From: Prorocentrum cordatum
Lineage: Eukaryota; Sar; Dinophyceae; Prorocentrales; Prorocentraceae
DNA length: 55,000 nt
NCBI GenBank assembly: GCA_963575745.1
Contig: CAUYUJ010017973.1
Location: forward strand, 125,001-180,000
Direction: 5' to 3'
The translations under genes were made by a program, and so were the position numbers. The notes under the pieces were generated by a model. The model was not told where the DNA came from. It saw only the letters and a program-made list of their open reading frames with translations, and searched no databases. Of this stretch, positions 11,000-22,534 are shown piece after piece (the first letter of the stretch is position 1; each line of letters starts with the position of its first letter).

Positions 11000-11600
11000 C
11001 AAGCGAGGTGCGCTCGCGTCATATCTGATATCCTACCCCTCCCTCCCATCCCTTACCATGGCGTAGATCCCCTCTCTACTCGCACAGTCGGATGTCGAGC
11101 AGGGCAATGATCCCGAAAGGGTACGCGATGCATTGTAGAGCACGGCGTGGCATGGCGTAGAAGAGCACCGCAAAGCGTAGTATGTCACAGCATGGCGTGG
11201 CGTGGCGTAGTGAAGAATTGCATCACAAAGCTTTGCAACGCAAAGCATGGCATCGCACAGCGGCCCCGAACATAACATTGCGTAGCATGGCGTTGCAGAT
11301 CAAAGCGTAGCATGGCGTAGCACGACGTGGCACTTAAACACTGCGTATCACAGCTTCAGCTGAAGGCATGGCATCGCGCAGCGGAACGCAACCTAGCATT
11401 GCATTGCATGCCGTGGCATGGCACGGGAAATGAGGCCAACGCTGCAGCGGGAGCACGATTCGGAACGAGCGGAAGCACAGAAATGAGGCCAGCGCTGCAG
11501 CAGGAGCACGATTCGGAACGAGCGGGGCCCGAAAATGAGGCCGGCGCCTGAGCGAGAGCAGCATTTTGGAAAACATGCAGGCGAAAACCCAACTCCGGGG
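11000..11600 (+). repeat. Dispersed 0.55-kb repeat, copy 2
   Basis: Same order of words as 8,640-9,200, here with three clear units of about 47 bp (ATGAGGCCAGCGCTGCAG followed by AGCACGATTCGGAACGAGCG) at about 11,425-11,580. A short third match lies at 25,259-25,305 (GCGCTCGCACC..ATCTGACATCCTACCCCTCC). Confidence 0.8.
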
Positions 11601-11699
11601 AATCCTGTGTGTTTAAAAAACAATGCGCGAGGGGGGGGGGGCGACCACTCCCAACCCGACATCAGGGGAAGGAGGAGAGTAGTATTCATATTGAGTGAT

Positions 11700-12243
11700 T
11701 GTGGAGGAGGAGGAGGAGGAGAAAGAGGAGGAGGAGGAGGAGGAGGAGGAGGAGGAGGAGGAGGAGGAGGAGGAGGAGGAGGAGAGGATGGGGGAGAGAA
11801 AGATTTTTTTCGACATCAGCGTCCAAGGACCCCACCAAGATGGAGCAAAACGAAAACAACTCGACTGAGACCCCACTCCTCTTGGAGCGGAAACCTTTGC
11901 CAAGCCATCTTCCGTTCTCCCTTTAGTTAGGCTCGGCGGGAGGCTTGCGTATGTATGACAGCTTTGCGAGGCGTTCACCCGAGGTGGAGGCAGCGCACCG
12001 CCGACTAGGGAGAGGATGAGGCGGAGCAGGCTGAGCAGGAGGAGCACAGGGGACGAGCAAAAGGAGGAGGAGGAGGAGGAGGAGGAGGAGGAGAAGGAGG
12101 AGGAGGAGGAGGAGGAGGAGGAGGAGGAGGAGGAGGAGGAGGAGGAGGAGTAGGAGAAGGAGCACAGGAGGAGGAGAAGGAGGAGGAGGAGGAGGAGGAG
12201 GAGGAGGAGTAGCAGCAGGAGGAGGAGGAGGAGGAGGAGGAGC
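11700..12243. repeat. (GGA)n microsatellites, two runs
   Basis: GGA runs at about 11,703-11,784 and 12,060-12,243. The 275 bases between them are unassigned. Confidence 0.95.
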
Positions 12244-12259
12244 GCTGAGTCTGGTGCCA

Positions 12260-12625
12260 GCAAGTGCCCGCCCTGCCAGGCGGGCGGCAGCGCACGAAAA
12301 GAAGAAGCAGCAACGGAGGGAGACGTCTCTCCGGGCCCGCGCCCCTCTGGAGCTCAGCGAAGGGGGGCAGCGTGGGCGCGGAGCTCTGGGAATCTGCCGC
12401 GATGAGACATGTAGTTGTGTTTTAGTTGGTTTTGTGTTGTTGGCAGTGTTTTTTGGTATGTGTGCATGCTTTGCTTTCTATCGTTTAGTTAGAAATCTTG
12501 TTTGGAGTGTCATTTTTGGAGAAATTCGAAGCAAATAATCCTATACCACGCTTGCATGCCACACCACACTTTACCATACACGCAAGTCACAGTCATATAC
12601 ACGCGACAATAATAAAAAAACGAAC
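12260..12625. other. Unassigned, locally AT-rich
   Basis: GC-rich to 12,400, then a T-rich stretch (12,410-12,540). Only short frames are present and none is convincing. Confidence 0.5.
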
Positions 12626-12629
12626 CGCA

Positions 12630-13110
12630 CGTTATTGTTGCTGCTGCTGTTATTGTTGCTGTTGCCGTTGATGCTGCTGGTGTTGTTATTATTGTTATTG
12701 TTGTTCATGTTGTTATTACAACTGTAGTTTTAAGTTTAGTAGTTGTAGTTTCATTAGTTGTTGTTGTTGCTGCTATTGTTGCTGTTGTTGTTGTTCTTGT
12801 TGTTGTTGTTGTTATTAGTATTATTATTAGTATTCTTATGAAACTAGGCTTGCCCTATATGAGTCCCAACTCAACATAAGTAGTTGGTCTTTAGCAACCC
12901 CCTTTTTCCAATGACACCCTCCTTTTTTCAATGGCCCCCCTTTTTCCAATGGCGCTTGCCTGCTTGCTCTTGCGTGCTTGCTCTCGCTTGTTTGCTATTG
13001 CTTGCCCTTGCTTGCTTGCACGTGATCGCTGGCTCTTGCTTGCTCGTTATTGCTCGCTTGCACTTGATTGCTTCCGCTTGCTCGCTTGCTTGCGCTTGCT
13101 TGATTTTGCT
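12630..13110. repeat. (TTG)n microsatellite, then degenerate (CTTG)n array
   Basis: TTG/TTA/CTG triplets fill 12,630-12,840. From 12,945 to 13,110 the words CTTGC, CTTGCTTG and CTCGCTTG repeat at 4-5 bp steps. A similar degenerate array in the opposite sense (CAAGCAAG, GCAGGCAAG) lies at 44,605-44,960. Confidence 0.85.
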
Positions 13111-13240
13111 CCTCCCCTCCTCTTCCCGTCCTGCTCCCGTCCTCCTTTCGTCCTCCTGCCATCCTCCTCTCGTCCTCCTCCTGTCCTCCTATCTATTTGG
13201 AATCAACGCTGGCTGATATCATTGTTATTGTTGCTGAGCT

Positions 13241-13242
<2 letters not shown>

Positions 13243-13272
<30 letters not shown>
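13243..13272. repeat. (TA)n microsatellite
   Basis: About fifteen TA units. Confidence 0.95.
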
Positions 13273-13277
<5 letters not shown>

Positions 13278-13436
13278 CGAGTATTGTTGATCCCCTCCGG
13301 TAGCCATGGTACTTTTCCCAGTCACCCTGTGGTGTTGGGTTCCCGTTTTGAAGAGACAGCGCCCGCGTCACTCCTTCTCTCCTCCTCCCTCTCCTCCCTC
13401 CTCCCCCTCCTTGCCTCTGCCCTCCGCATGTCTGTG

Positions 13437-13602
13437 TTTCGGCACACCCCTCACGCGCTTCGCGGCCCCATATGGAGCTCCACCTCAAACCCCACTGGGA
13501 AGGTTTGCGTGGCACCGCCGCCCCATTTCGGCACACCCCTCACACGCTTCGCGGCCCCGCCCCACCTCGGCACACCCTTCGCACGCGTCGTGGTCCCATG
13601 AA
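13437..13602. repeat. Short tandem repeat, TTCGGCACACCCCTCAC units
   Basis: Three copies beginning at about 13,438, 13,527 and 13,567, each followed by CGC-TTCGCGGCCC-like sequence. The spacing is uneven (about 88 and 40 bp). No gene. Confidence 0.75.
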
Positions 13603-14079
13603 GAGATCCACCGAAGGCGATTCTCGCAACGGCGGTACTCACAACTGCACATGGTTGGATCCTTCGCCGAAGCAATCCCACCAGCCCTTTGGGCGTGAGT
13701 GGTTCAGCGAGCTTTCTTTGTCCTCAACCCCCCAACCCCCCTTCTTCCCCTTCGGGGAGGGGTTTACCCCTCCCCCTACCCCCTCCCCCTGGACCTGGAG
13801 AGGGCGGGCCGAGCGTCGTCAGGGCGGTCTTTTTCGACTCCTGGGAGGGCTAAAAAACGACGACCCTCACGAGGATTCTGCCCCCGACGGGGGGACGCAC
13901 ATAGAACCCTCTCCTCTTCTGTGAAGCCAAAATCATGGATTTTACTACGGTTTCGGCCCCATTTTGGCCTTCTGAGGGGGCAGCGCTCCTCTCCCTTGTT
14001 CTCAAAATCATTGATTTTACGAAGGTTTTGGGCTCATTTTGTCCTTCTCAGGGGGTAGCGCTCATTTCCGCTTCTGCGG

Positions 14080-14310
14080 AGGTCGCAAGAGGCCCCCAAG
14101 AGGCTCCAATATGCCCCCAGGAGGCTCCCAGGAGGCCTCCAAGAGGCTCCCAAGAGGCCCCCAAGAGGCCCCCAGAGGCTCCCAACAGGCCCCCAAGAGG
14201 CCCCCAAGATGCCCAAGAGGCCCCAAGAGGCCCCCAAGAGGCCCCCAAGAGGCCCCCAAGAGGCCCCCAAGAGGCCCCAAGAGGCTCCAAGAGGCCCCCA
14301 AGAGGCCCCA
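14080..14310. repeat. AAGAGGCCCCC minisatellite (11-bp unit)
   Basis: About twenty tandem CAAGAGGCCCC units with few changes, the purest block of this family in the window. Confidence 0.95.
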
Positions 14311-14319
14311 CGAGGAGCC

Positions 14320-14725
14320 CGAACGACTCACACCAGGACGAGGGGCCCGAACGACTCACACCACGAAGAGCCCGAACGACTCACACCACAAGGAGGGGCC
14401 CGAACGACTCACACCAGGACGAGGCGCCCGAACGACTCACACCACGAGGAGCCCGAACGACTCACACCACGACGCGGGCCCCGAACGACTCACACCACGA
14501 GGAGCCCGAACGAGTCACGAGTCACACCAGGAGGAGGGGCCCGAACGACTCACACCAGGATGAGGGGCCCGAACAACTCACACCACGAGAAGCCCGAACG
14601 ACTCACACCAGGACGAAGAGCCCGAACGACTCACACCACGAAGAGCCCGAACGACTCACACCAGGAAGAAGGGCCCGAACGACTCACACCAGGACGAGAA
14701 ACCCCAAACGACTCAAATCACGAGG
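14320..14725. repeat. 26-28 bp minisatellite, CCCGAACGACTCACACCA unit
   Basis: About fifteen contiguous units start CCCGAACGACTCACACCA and vary in a GGACGAGG or CGAAGAG tail. The units join without unique spacers, so this is a minisatellite and not a CRISPR array. The long frames across it are products of the repeat. Confidence 0.95.
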
Positions 14726-14929
14726 AGCGCTTTCTCTCCCTCCTCCTCCGCCTCGTCCTTCTCCCGCTCCCCCCACAAGGAGGATGTACAAGGAGGCGGG
14801 AGGAAGGAGGAACAGGGGAGATATGCGGGGCCAACCGGACACACGCCTGAAAAACACGACTGTCGGCATGCTTCGCAAGAGTTGCTGCTGTGAGATGGGC
14901 TGGTGGGGATACGCGAAGCGTAAAGAATT

Positions 14930-15720
14930 TTGATTAAAACGCCCCTCCTGGCGCTCGCACCCATAACTTTACAAGAGATAACGAGGTGTCACCAAATTGG
15001 TCCCCTGGCCCCCGAGTTACAACAACAACGGCTCCCGCCTGATTCTTCGGAATCACTTATTTCAAATACGCGTTCTCGCGCGGGAGGACATCACAATTTA
15101 TGCAGGAGTCGCGCTCTCGCGTGGGACCTCCTCGCAAATGATTCAAGCGTCGCGCCTCCAACCCTTAGGAATCATGATGTCGCTCTGGCCTTTCTCAGGA
15201 GTTAGGAATTGCGCTGTCGGTCGCGACTCCCTCGCGATTCATGCTCACGCTTCGGCGACCCGCCCGCTCGACTTGGTCGCCTGGGCCCGCCTTCCAGACC
15301 CGCCCATCAAGGTCTACCCGCCCTGTCTGCCTGTCTGGTTCCGCCACGTGTTTTCTGGCCCGCGGCCGCCCTTGCCTTCTTTCCTTCCTCTTGCACGCCA
15401 GACAATTCGCAATTCGGTTGCCCTGATTACCCACTCGCTGGAGCGCACTGCCTCTGCCTCTCCGCCGACGAACAAGTTTTCTAGTCCTAATCCCCCTTCT
15501 GCTAATCTCTCTCGCGCTCCATCCTTCTCCCTCCCCATTCCATCCGTCCTCTCTTCCGCTGTTGTAAAGGTTGCACCAACTACACGCGGCAGGTAGGGAA
15601 GATATACCCCCAAGGGGGTACCATCGAAGACGATTAGTGCGGGTACCGAGGCTATGGGATAATTATAAGTGTTGACTGGCATGCGAGCAAATAAGAGCGA
15701 ACAATCTTATAATGATTTTT

Positions 15721-15760
<40 letters not shown>

Positions 15761-16800
15761 GCGTTGGCGTCGTCGTCGTCGTCGTCGTCGAACTCCCATT
15801 TATGAAAAATCATTATTGTTGATCCCCCCTCACCGGTGCATGCTGTTTTTTTCTGAATCAAAGTGTGCCCCTCGACGCTCGCACCCTGTTTTTTGCCAGG
15901 GAAAGTCTTGATGCTCAAAACCTGCGCCCCTGGCCCCCAAGTTACAACAACAACGGCTCCCGCCTGAGACTTCCTCACAATTTAGCCAAGACCCTCGTTC
16001 CCGCCTGAGACTTCCTCGCATTTGATTCAGGAATCGCGCTCTCGCTTGGGATGTCCTTACAATTTATTCAAAAAATCGCTCTCCTGGCGCTCTCGAGTCG
16101 CGCTCTCGCTGGAGACTTGCTTGCATTTACTGATAAATGACGCCCTTGCGTTGGAATTTCATGCAATTTGCTTAAGTGCCGCGCGCCCGACACCCAGGCA
16201 CCCAGGAGTCGCGCCCGTTGTGGCCCCATGTGCGTGGCCTTCGTGGCCCCGCTGTCGCCGTTTGTGGCCCCCTCACTGTCCTACGTGGCCCAATTGCTAC
16301 CCTCAGTGGCCCCATCGTTGCCTTCTGTGGTCCCGCATTATCTGCCCTCTGTGGCCCCCGCTCGTTCGCGCTCTTCGTGGCCCCATACGCATTCCCTTCG
16401 TGTCCCCGCTGTCGCCCTTCGTGGCCTACTTCGTGTCCAACGTGGCCCTGCTGTCGTTCTCTCTCGCTCTCGCTTTCGCTCGTCGTCGCCGTCGTCGTCG
16501 ACGTCGTCGTCGTCGTCGTGGTCGGTCCCCTGTCCGTCCCTCTTGGGGTCGGGTCGACGGTCCGCGGCCGCCCCGCCGATCAACGCTGCCGCTGGCCAGG
16601 CCGACGGTCCGCGGCCGCCCCGCCGCTTGCCGGGGCCCGGCCTGCAGGGAAGAAAGGTATACCCCCAAAAAAAGGGTTCGGTCGAAGACGAAGAGGGCGG
16701 GTATCGAGGGTTTGGGAAATACGCGTTATTGGACACTCGAGCAGAAAAGGGCGAACAGTCTTAAAATGATTGTTGTTGTTGCTGTTGTGGTGGACACTGC
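14930..16800 (+). repeat. TTG-bounded composite repeat units, left block
   Basis: The family order, best seen at 18,914-22,552, is as follows. A TTG tract comes first, then GATCCCC..TCACCGGTGCATGCTG, then CTCGACGCTCGCACCCTG. A degenerate array of about 40 bp built on CTCCCGCCTGAGACTTCCTC and CAATTTA follows. The unit ends with ATACCCCC..AGGGGGT, then GATCGAAGAC, GGGCGGGTATCGAGGGT, and GAACAGTCTTATAATGATT leading into the next TTG tract. Here one unit lacks its start (14,930-15,718). A full unit spans about 15,719-16,770, with (TTGTCG)n at 15,719-15,790. A CT-rich array with GTGGCCCC words at 24-27 bp spacing (16,215-16,450) sits inside. No gene is supported. Confidence 0.75.
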
Positions 16801-17100
16801 ACCTAGAACCTCCCCCCCACCCCCAACAACCAGCAACCCCAGCAACCTCCCAGGGGGATCTTCGGCACCCCTCGAGGGTCGCTGGGGTTCCTGAGGATTC
16901 CTGAAGAATCCCACCAGCCCTTTAGGGCGTAGGTGGTCTAGGGAGTTTCCTCTGCCAACCCCCTTCTTCCCCTTCGGGGAGGGGTTTACCCCTCCCCTTA
17001 CCCCTCCCCACTGACCTGGACGGGGCCGGTCGCGAGGTGTCAGAGCGTCCAAGATGGCCCAAGACAGCTCCAAGAGCGAACAGGCGAGAAAACACAAAAC

Positions 17101-18030
17101 ATTGATTTTACCTAGGTTTTGGAAGGATTTTGGCATCTTGGGGGGGCCCAAGAGGCGACTCGAGGCACTCTGGAGGGGCGGGGCTAATAAGCACCCCCCC
17201 CTTCTTTGATAGATCTCCTCCAAGATGGCCCAAAGAGCGCCCCGAAGGCTCCCAAGAGCGCCCCAAGAGCGCCTCAAGAGGGCCCCAAGAGACCCCAAGA
17301 GGCCCCCAAGAAGCCTCCAAGACGTTGCCAAGAGACCCCCAAGAGGCCCCAAGAGAGTCCAAGATGACCCAAGACGGCTCCAAGAGCGAAAAGGCGAGAA
17401 AGCAACAAACATTGATTTTACCTAGGTTTTGGAAGGATTTTGGCCTCTTGGGGCGCCCAAGAGGCGACTCGAGGCACTCTAGAGGGGCAGCGCTAATTGG
17501 GGACCCCCCTTCTTTGATAGATCTCCTCCAAGATGGCCCCAAGAGCGCCTCGAAGGCTCCCAAGAGCGCCCCAAGAGCGCCCCGAGAGCGCCCCAAGAGG
17601 CCCCAAGAGGCGCCCAAGAGGCCTCCAAAAGGCTCCCAAGAGACCCCCAAGAGGCCCAAGAGGCTCCCAAGACGGGTCCAAGAGCGAAAAGGCGAGAAAA
17701 CAAAAAACATTGATTTTACCTAGGTTTTGGAAGGATTTTGGCCTCTTGGGGGGGCCCAAGAGGCGACTCGAGGCACTCTAGAGGGGCAGCGCTAATTGGG
17801 GAACCCCCCTTCTTTGATAGATCTCCTCCAAGATGGCCCCAAGAGCGCCTCGAAGGCTCCCAAGAGCGCCCCAAGAGCGCCCCAAGAGGGCCCCAAGAGG
17901 CCCCAAGAGGCCCCCAAGAGGCCTCCAAGAGGCCCCCAAGAGACCCCCAAGAGGCCACAAGAGGCTCCCCGAGATACGCAAGAGGCCCCCGGGACCGCCA
18001 AGAGGCCCCAAGGACGGCCCAAGAGGCCCC
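17101..18030. repeat. Higher-order repeat of about 300 bp, three copies
   Basis: ATTGATTTTACCTAGGTTTT starts at 17,101, 17,411 and 17,709, giving periods of 310 and 298 bp. Each copy continues with GGCGACTCGAGGCACTC, then CTTTGATAGATCTCC, and a run of degenerate CCAAGAG-CCCC units. Copies are highly similar outside the short-unit part. Related single words occur in the other composite element at 13,933 and 14,010. Confidence 0.9.
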
Positions 18031-18039
18031 CAAGTTCGC

Positions 18040-18250
18040 AATTGTCCTCCTCCTCCTCCTCCTCCTCTTTTTCTTCCTCCTCCCTCCTCCCCCTCCCCCT
18101 CCCCCTCCTCCTCCTCCTCCTCCTCCTCCTCCTTCTCCTTTTCCTCCTTCTCGTCCTCCTCGTCCTCGCAGTCCTCCATCTCCTCCTCCTTCTATTCCTC
18201 CTCCTCCTCCTCCTCCTGCTCCTCCTCCTGCTCCTCCTCTTCCTCCTCCT
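18040..18250. repeat. (TCC)n microsatellite
   Basis: TCC triplets with TTC and CTC variants. The second of the two tracts in the window with this strand orientation. Confidence 0.9.
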
Positions 18251-18397
18251 ACTCCGACGACGACGGCTCCTCCTACATCCTCCCCCTCTTGGGGTATATG
18301 GCGGCTTGTTCTTCTGCATGCTCCCCCGCTTCCCTCATAACCTCCACTCCCCTGGGACTCATTTCTGGACGGGCTGGTGGGGATACGCGAAGCGTCT

Positions 18398-18690
18398 AGA
18401 ATTCCTGAAGGATTCCTGGCGGATTCCTCAAGGATTTGGGGTGCATTCCTGAAGAATTCCTGAAGGATTCCTGAGGATTCCCACGGGATGCTTGCAGGAA
18501 TTCCTAACGGATTCTTCTGGATTTCCAGAAAAAGGATTCCTGAGGATCCCTTAAGGATTCCTCAGGATTCCTGAAAGATTTCGCGGGATTCTTTCGTGGA
18601 TCCCCACGGGATTTCCAAGATTCCTTGAGGTTTCCAGCGGAATCCGTGAAGGATCCCTAATACTTCCGAAGGGATTCCCAGAGGATTCCT
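18398..18690. repeat. Degenerate GATTCCTGAAG minisatellite
   Basis: About twenty-five units of 10-12 bp built on GGATTCCT with varying GAAG, CAAG or GAGG ends. The same array reappears just left of the composite element at 16,885-16,909. Confidence 0.85.
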
Positions 18691-18913
18691 CGCGCACATG
18701 TTTCATCGATGCCGCACGACCATGGGGTCGTGTCAGCAGGCTCCATACGAGGATAAGTAAATTTCAAGCTGAGTTTGAGGGGCTGGTTGGGTTGCCGGTT
18801 GCTGGGGGGGGGGGGCGATGCCAGGGGCTCTAGGTCAATGTTGATCCTTGGAGGATAGCCATTGACCTCAGCCCCCTGTACAACGGGGCTCTGGGTGCAA
18901 GGTCGTCCTTATG

Positions 18914-21900
18914 GTTGTTGCTGCTGTTGTTGTAGTTGTTGTACTTGTTGTTGTTGCTGCTGTTGATGTTGCTGTTGCTGTTGCTGTTGCTGTTGATGTT
19001 GCTGTTGTTGCTGTTGTTGTTGCTGTTGTTGCTGTTGTTGTCGTCGTTGTTGTTGTTGCTGTTGAACTCTCATTTCTGAAGAATAAATATGGCTGATCCC
19101 CTCGCCGGTGCATGCTGTTTTTTCTCAATCAAAGTGTGCCCCTCGACGCTCGCACCCTGTTCTTTGACAGGGAAAGTCTTGATCTTCAAATTGTGCCCGT
19201 GCCCCCCCCGGATTACAACAACAACGGCTCCCGCCTGAGACTTCCTCCAAATTTACTCAGGACCCCCGCTCCTGAGACTTCCTCACAATTTACTCAGGAT
19301 CGGTGCTCCCGCCTGTGACCCCCTCGCAATTTAATCATGACCCCCGCCCCCATATGAGACTTTCTCACAATTGAACCAAAACTTCCTCCCAATTTAACCA
19401 AGACCCCCGCTCCCGCCAGAGAGCCCTCCACATCTTTTATTCAGGAATTGCGCTCCAGCCTGTGACTTCCATGCAATTTATTTAGAAATCGCGCTTTCGA
19501 CGCTCAAGAAAACACGATGCGCCACGGACGCCGTTACAATTTACTTCGTAACCGCGCTCTCGCCATACTCAGGCATCCCGCTTGAATGTCACACCCGCCC
19601 GACCCGCCCGTCAGGGGATCGCCCGCCCGTCGTGGGCTCCCGCCCGAGGCTTCTTTCAGGAACGGCGCTTTCGCCTATGACTTCTTCGATAGTTCACGCT
19701 CTTACCTTTCTGCTCCTTCTCCCTCTCACTCCTCCCTCCTCTCCTCCCTTCTCTCTCCCTCCTCTCTTCCCTCATCCTTATGCCTCTCTGCCCTATCCCT
19801 CTCCCTCCTCTCCCTCCTCCCTTCTCCCTCCCCTCTCCTGCCTCCTCCCTCCCTTTTTTTTGTTTCTCTGACTCTCTCTCTGTCTCTCTCTCTCCCCTCT
19901 CTCTCTCTCTCTCTTTTTTTGTTTCTCTCTCTCTCTCTCTCTTATCTGTCTTTCTCTTTCTCTTTCTCTTTCTCTTTCTCTCTCTCTGCCACTAAGCAAC
20001 CGCCCCCCTCTTCGCTCCTTCACTCCTGGCGTTTTCCCTCTTCCTTCGTCCCTCCCCCTCTCTTCCTCCCACTCTCCCTCGTTCTCCCCCTCCTCTTTTT
20101 GCAGGGCCCACACCAATTCCAGTGGCGGGCACATGTACGCCCACGAAAGATTGTTCGCCCGTTCAGCTTTGCCCGCCTGTCTAAGCCCGCCGCCCCCCGC
20201 GAAGAGAAAGGATCCCCCCAAAGGGGGGTGTGATCGAAGACATTAAAGGGCGGGTGTCGAGGGTGTGGGGGACTCGTTTTGAATGACACGCGGGCAAGTA
20301 AGAGCGAACAGTCTTATAATGATAGTTGTTGCTGTTGTTGTTGCTGCTGTTGTTGTCATTGTGGGTGCTACTATGGTTGTGGTTGTGGTTGCTGTTTCTG
20401 TTATGGTTGTTGTTGTTGCTGCTGTTGAATACTCATTTCTAAAGAAAACTTACTGTTGATCTCCGGAAACGGTTCCGCGCGCTCTCGCCTCGACGCTGGC
20501 TACATTTCTCTGAAAACGAGGCTCCCGCGCGAGCGGGTTTGAGTGCAACAGTGTGCCCTTAGAAGCCTGGCTACAACGACAACGGCTCCCGCTCGATACT
20601 TCCTCACAAGTGACCTCGAGACACCCTGGCCAGGAAGGCCCCCGAACTCAGGAACGGCGCTTTCGCTCGAGACTTCCTCGCAATTCAGTCAAGTTGGCGG
20701 GGGCCCAGCCACGACGACAAGGGCTCCTGCTCGATGCTTCCTCACGGTTTACTCCGACAGCCCTTGGCCAGGAAGGCCCCCGAACTCAGGAACGGCGCTC
20801 TCGCTCAAGACTTTCTCGTGATTCAATCAAATTGGTGGAAGCCCAACTACGACGACAAGGGCTCTCGTTCGATACTTCCTCATGATGTATTCGCAGAGGC
20901 CCTTGCCAGAGAGGCCCCCGAACTCAAGCGTGGTGCTCTCGTTCGAAATTTTATCGTAAGTCATGCAAGTTGGTGCAGGCCCAGACACGGCGAAAGGGTT
21001 CCCGTTCGATATTTCTCAATATGTATTCCCCGAACCCCTGGCCTGGCCAGCGAAGTCCCTAAACTCAGGAACGGCGCTCTCGCTCGAGAGTTCCTCGCAC
21101 TTCAGTGAGTGGCCGAAAAGGAAGACATTCCCCCTGAAAGGGGGTGCGATCGAAGACGAAGTGGGCTGGTATCGAGGGTTGGGGTATACAGAATGCAAAA
21201 CTCGCATGCCAGTAAGAGCGAACAGTCTTAACATTATTGTTGTCGTTGTTGTTGTTGTTGTACTCTCACTTCGGACAAATAATGATTGCTGGTCCCCCTT
21301 CACCGGTGCAGGCTGTTTTTTTCTCAATCAAAGTGCGCCCTCGACGTTCGCACCCTGCTTTTTGAAAGGGAAAATCTTCGGGCTCAAACTGGACCGCTGG
21401 CCCCCCGGATTAAAACAACAACGGCTCCCGCCTGAGACTTCTTCCAAATTTACTCAGGACCCCCGCTCCTGAGACTTTCTCGCAATTTATTCAGGATCGG
21501 TGCTCCCGCCTGTGAGCCCCTCACAATTTAGTCAGGACCCCCGCTCCCAGATGAGACTTCCTCACAATTCACTCAGGAACGGCGCTCCCGCTTGAGACTT
21601 CCTCGCAATTGAATCAAGACCCCCGCCCCCGCCAGAGAACCCCCACATTTTCAGGAATTGCGTCTTCGCCTGTGACTTCCATGCAATTTATTCAGAAATC
21701 GCGCTTTCGACGCTCAGGAAACACTCTGCGCCAAGGGCGCCGCTACAATGTACTTCGTAATCGCGCTCTCGCCATACTCAGGCATCCCGCTTGAATGTCA
21801 CACCCGCCCGACCCGCCCGTCAGGGGATCGCCCGCCCGTCGTGGGCTCCCGCCCGACACTTCCTTCAGGAACGGCGCTTTCGCCTAGGACTTCCTCGAAC

Positions 21901-22483
21901 GTTGACGCTCATACCTACTTGTTCTTCCACCTTCTCCTTCCTCCCTCCTCCCTCATCTCCTCCCTTCTCTCTCCCTCCTCTCTTCCCTCATCCTTCTGCC
22001 TCTCTGCCCTATCCCCTGTCCCTCCTCTCCCTCCTCCCTTCTCCCTCCCCTCTTTTGCCTCCTCCCTCCCTTTTTTTGTTGTCTCTCTCTCTCTCTCTCT
22101 TACCTCTCTGTCTCTCTCTTTCTCAACCTCCCTTATTTGTCTTTCTCTCTTTCTGCCTCTAATCAACCGCCCCCTTCTTCGCTCCTTCTCTCCTGGCGTT
22201 TTCCCTCTTCCTTCGTCCTTCCCCCTCTTCCTCCCACTATCCCTCGTTCTCCCCCTCCTCTTTTTGCAGGGCCCACACCAACTCCAATGGCGGGCACATG
22301 TACGCCCACGAAGGATTATCCGTCCGTTCAGGTTTGCCCGCCTGTCTAAGCCCGCCGCCCCCCGCGAAGAGAAAAATCCCTCCAAAGGGGGTGTGACCGA
22401 AGACAAAAAGGGCGGGTATCGAGGGTGTGGGGAACTCGTTTTAAATGTCACTCGGACAAATCAGAGCGAACAATCTTATACTG

Positions 22484-22534
<51 letters not shown>

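Larger units (their letters stand above)
13677..14907. mobile_element. Composite element with CCCACCAGCCC inverted ends, copy 1
   Basis: The left end CCCACCAGCCC (13,677-13,687) is matched by GGGCTGGTGGG at 14,897-14,907, its exact reverse complement. Inside the left end is a palindrome, GGGGAGGGG-TTTA-CCCCTCCCC, near 13,754. Then come two ATTGATTTTAC-like words (13,933 and 14,010), an AAGAGGCCC array, a 26-28 bp array and a CT-rich stretch. The same end sequences, palindrome and internal order occur at 16,910-18,381. No transposase is visible, so it would be non-autonomous. Target duplications are not clear. Confidence 0.6.
16910..18381. mobile_element. Composite element with CCCACCAGCCC inverted ends, copy 2
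   Basis: Ends at 16,910-16,920 (CCCACCAGCCC) and 18,371-18,381 (GGGCTGGTGGG). It shares the palindrome (near 16,976), the ATTGATTTTACCTAGG words and a CT-rich right part with copy 1. On both sides the flank is GATTCCTGAAG-type minisatellite: GGATTCCTGAAGAAT precedes the left end and AGAATTCCTGAAGG follows the right end. This suggests insertion into that array. It also lies between TTG-bounded units. No coding capacity. Confidence 0.6.

Noticed and set aside
14320-14725. CRISPR-like array of 26-28 bp repeats
   Set aside because: Units are contiguous with no unique spacers, the setting is eukaryotic, and no cas genes are present.
13935-14933. 332-codon plus-strand frame of Pro/Arg/Thr-rich repeats
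   Set aside because: It is the translation of the AAGAGGCCC and CCCGAACGACTCACACCA minisatellites, open in several frames at once.
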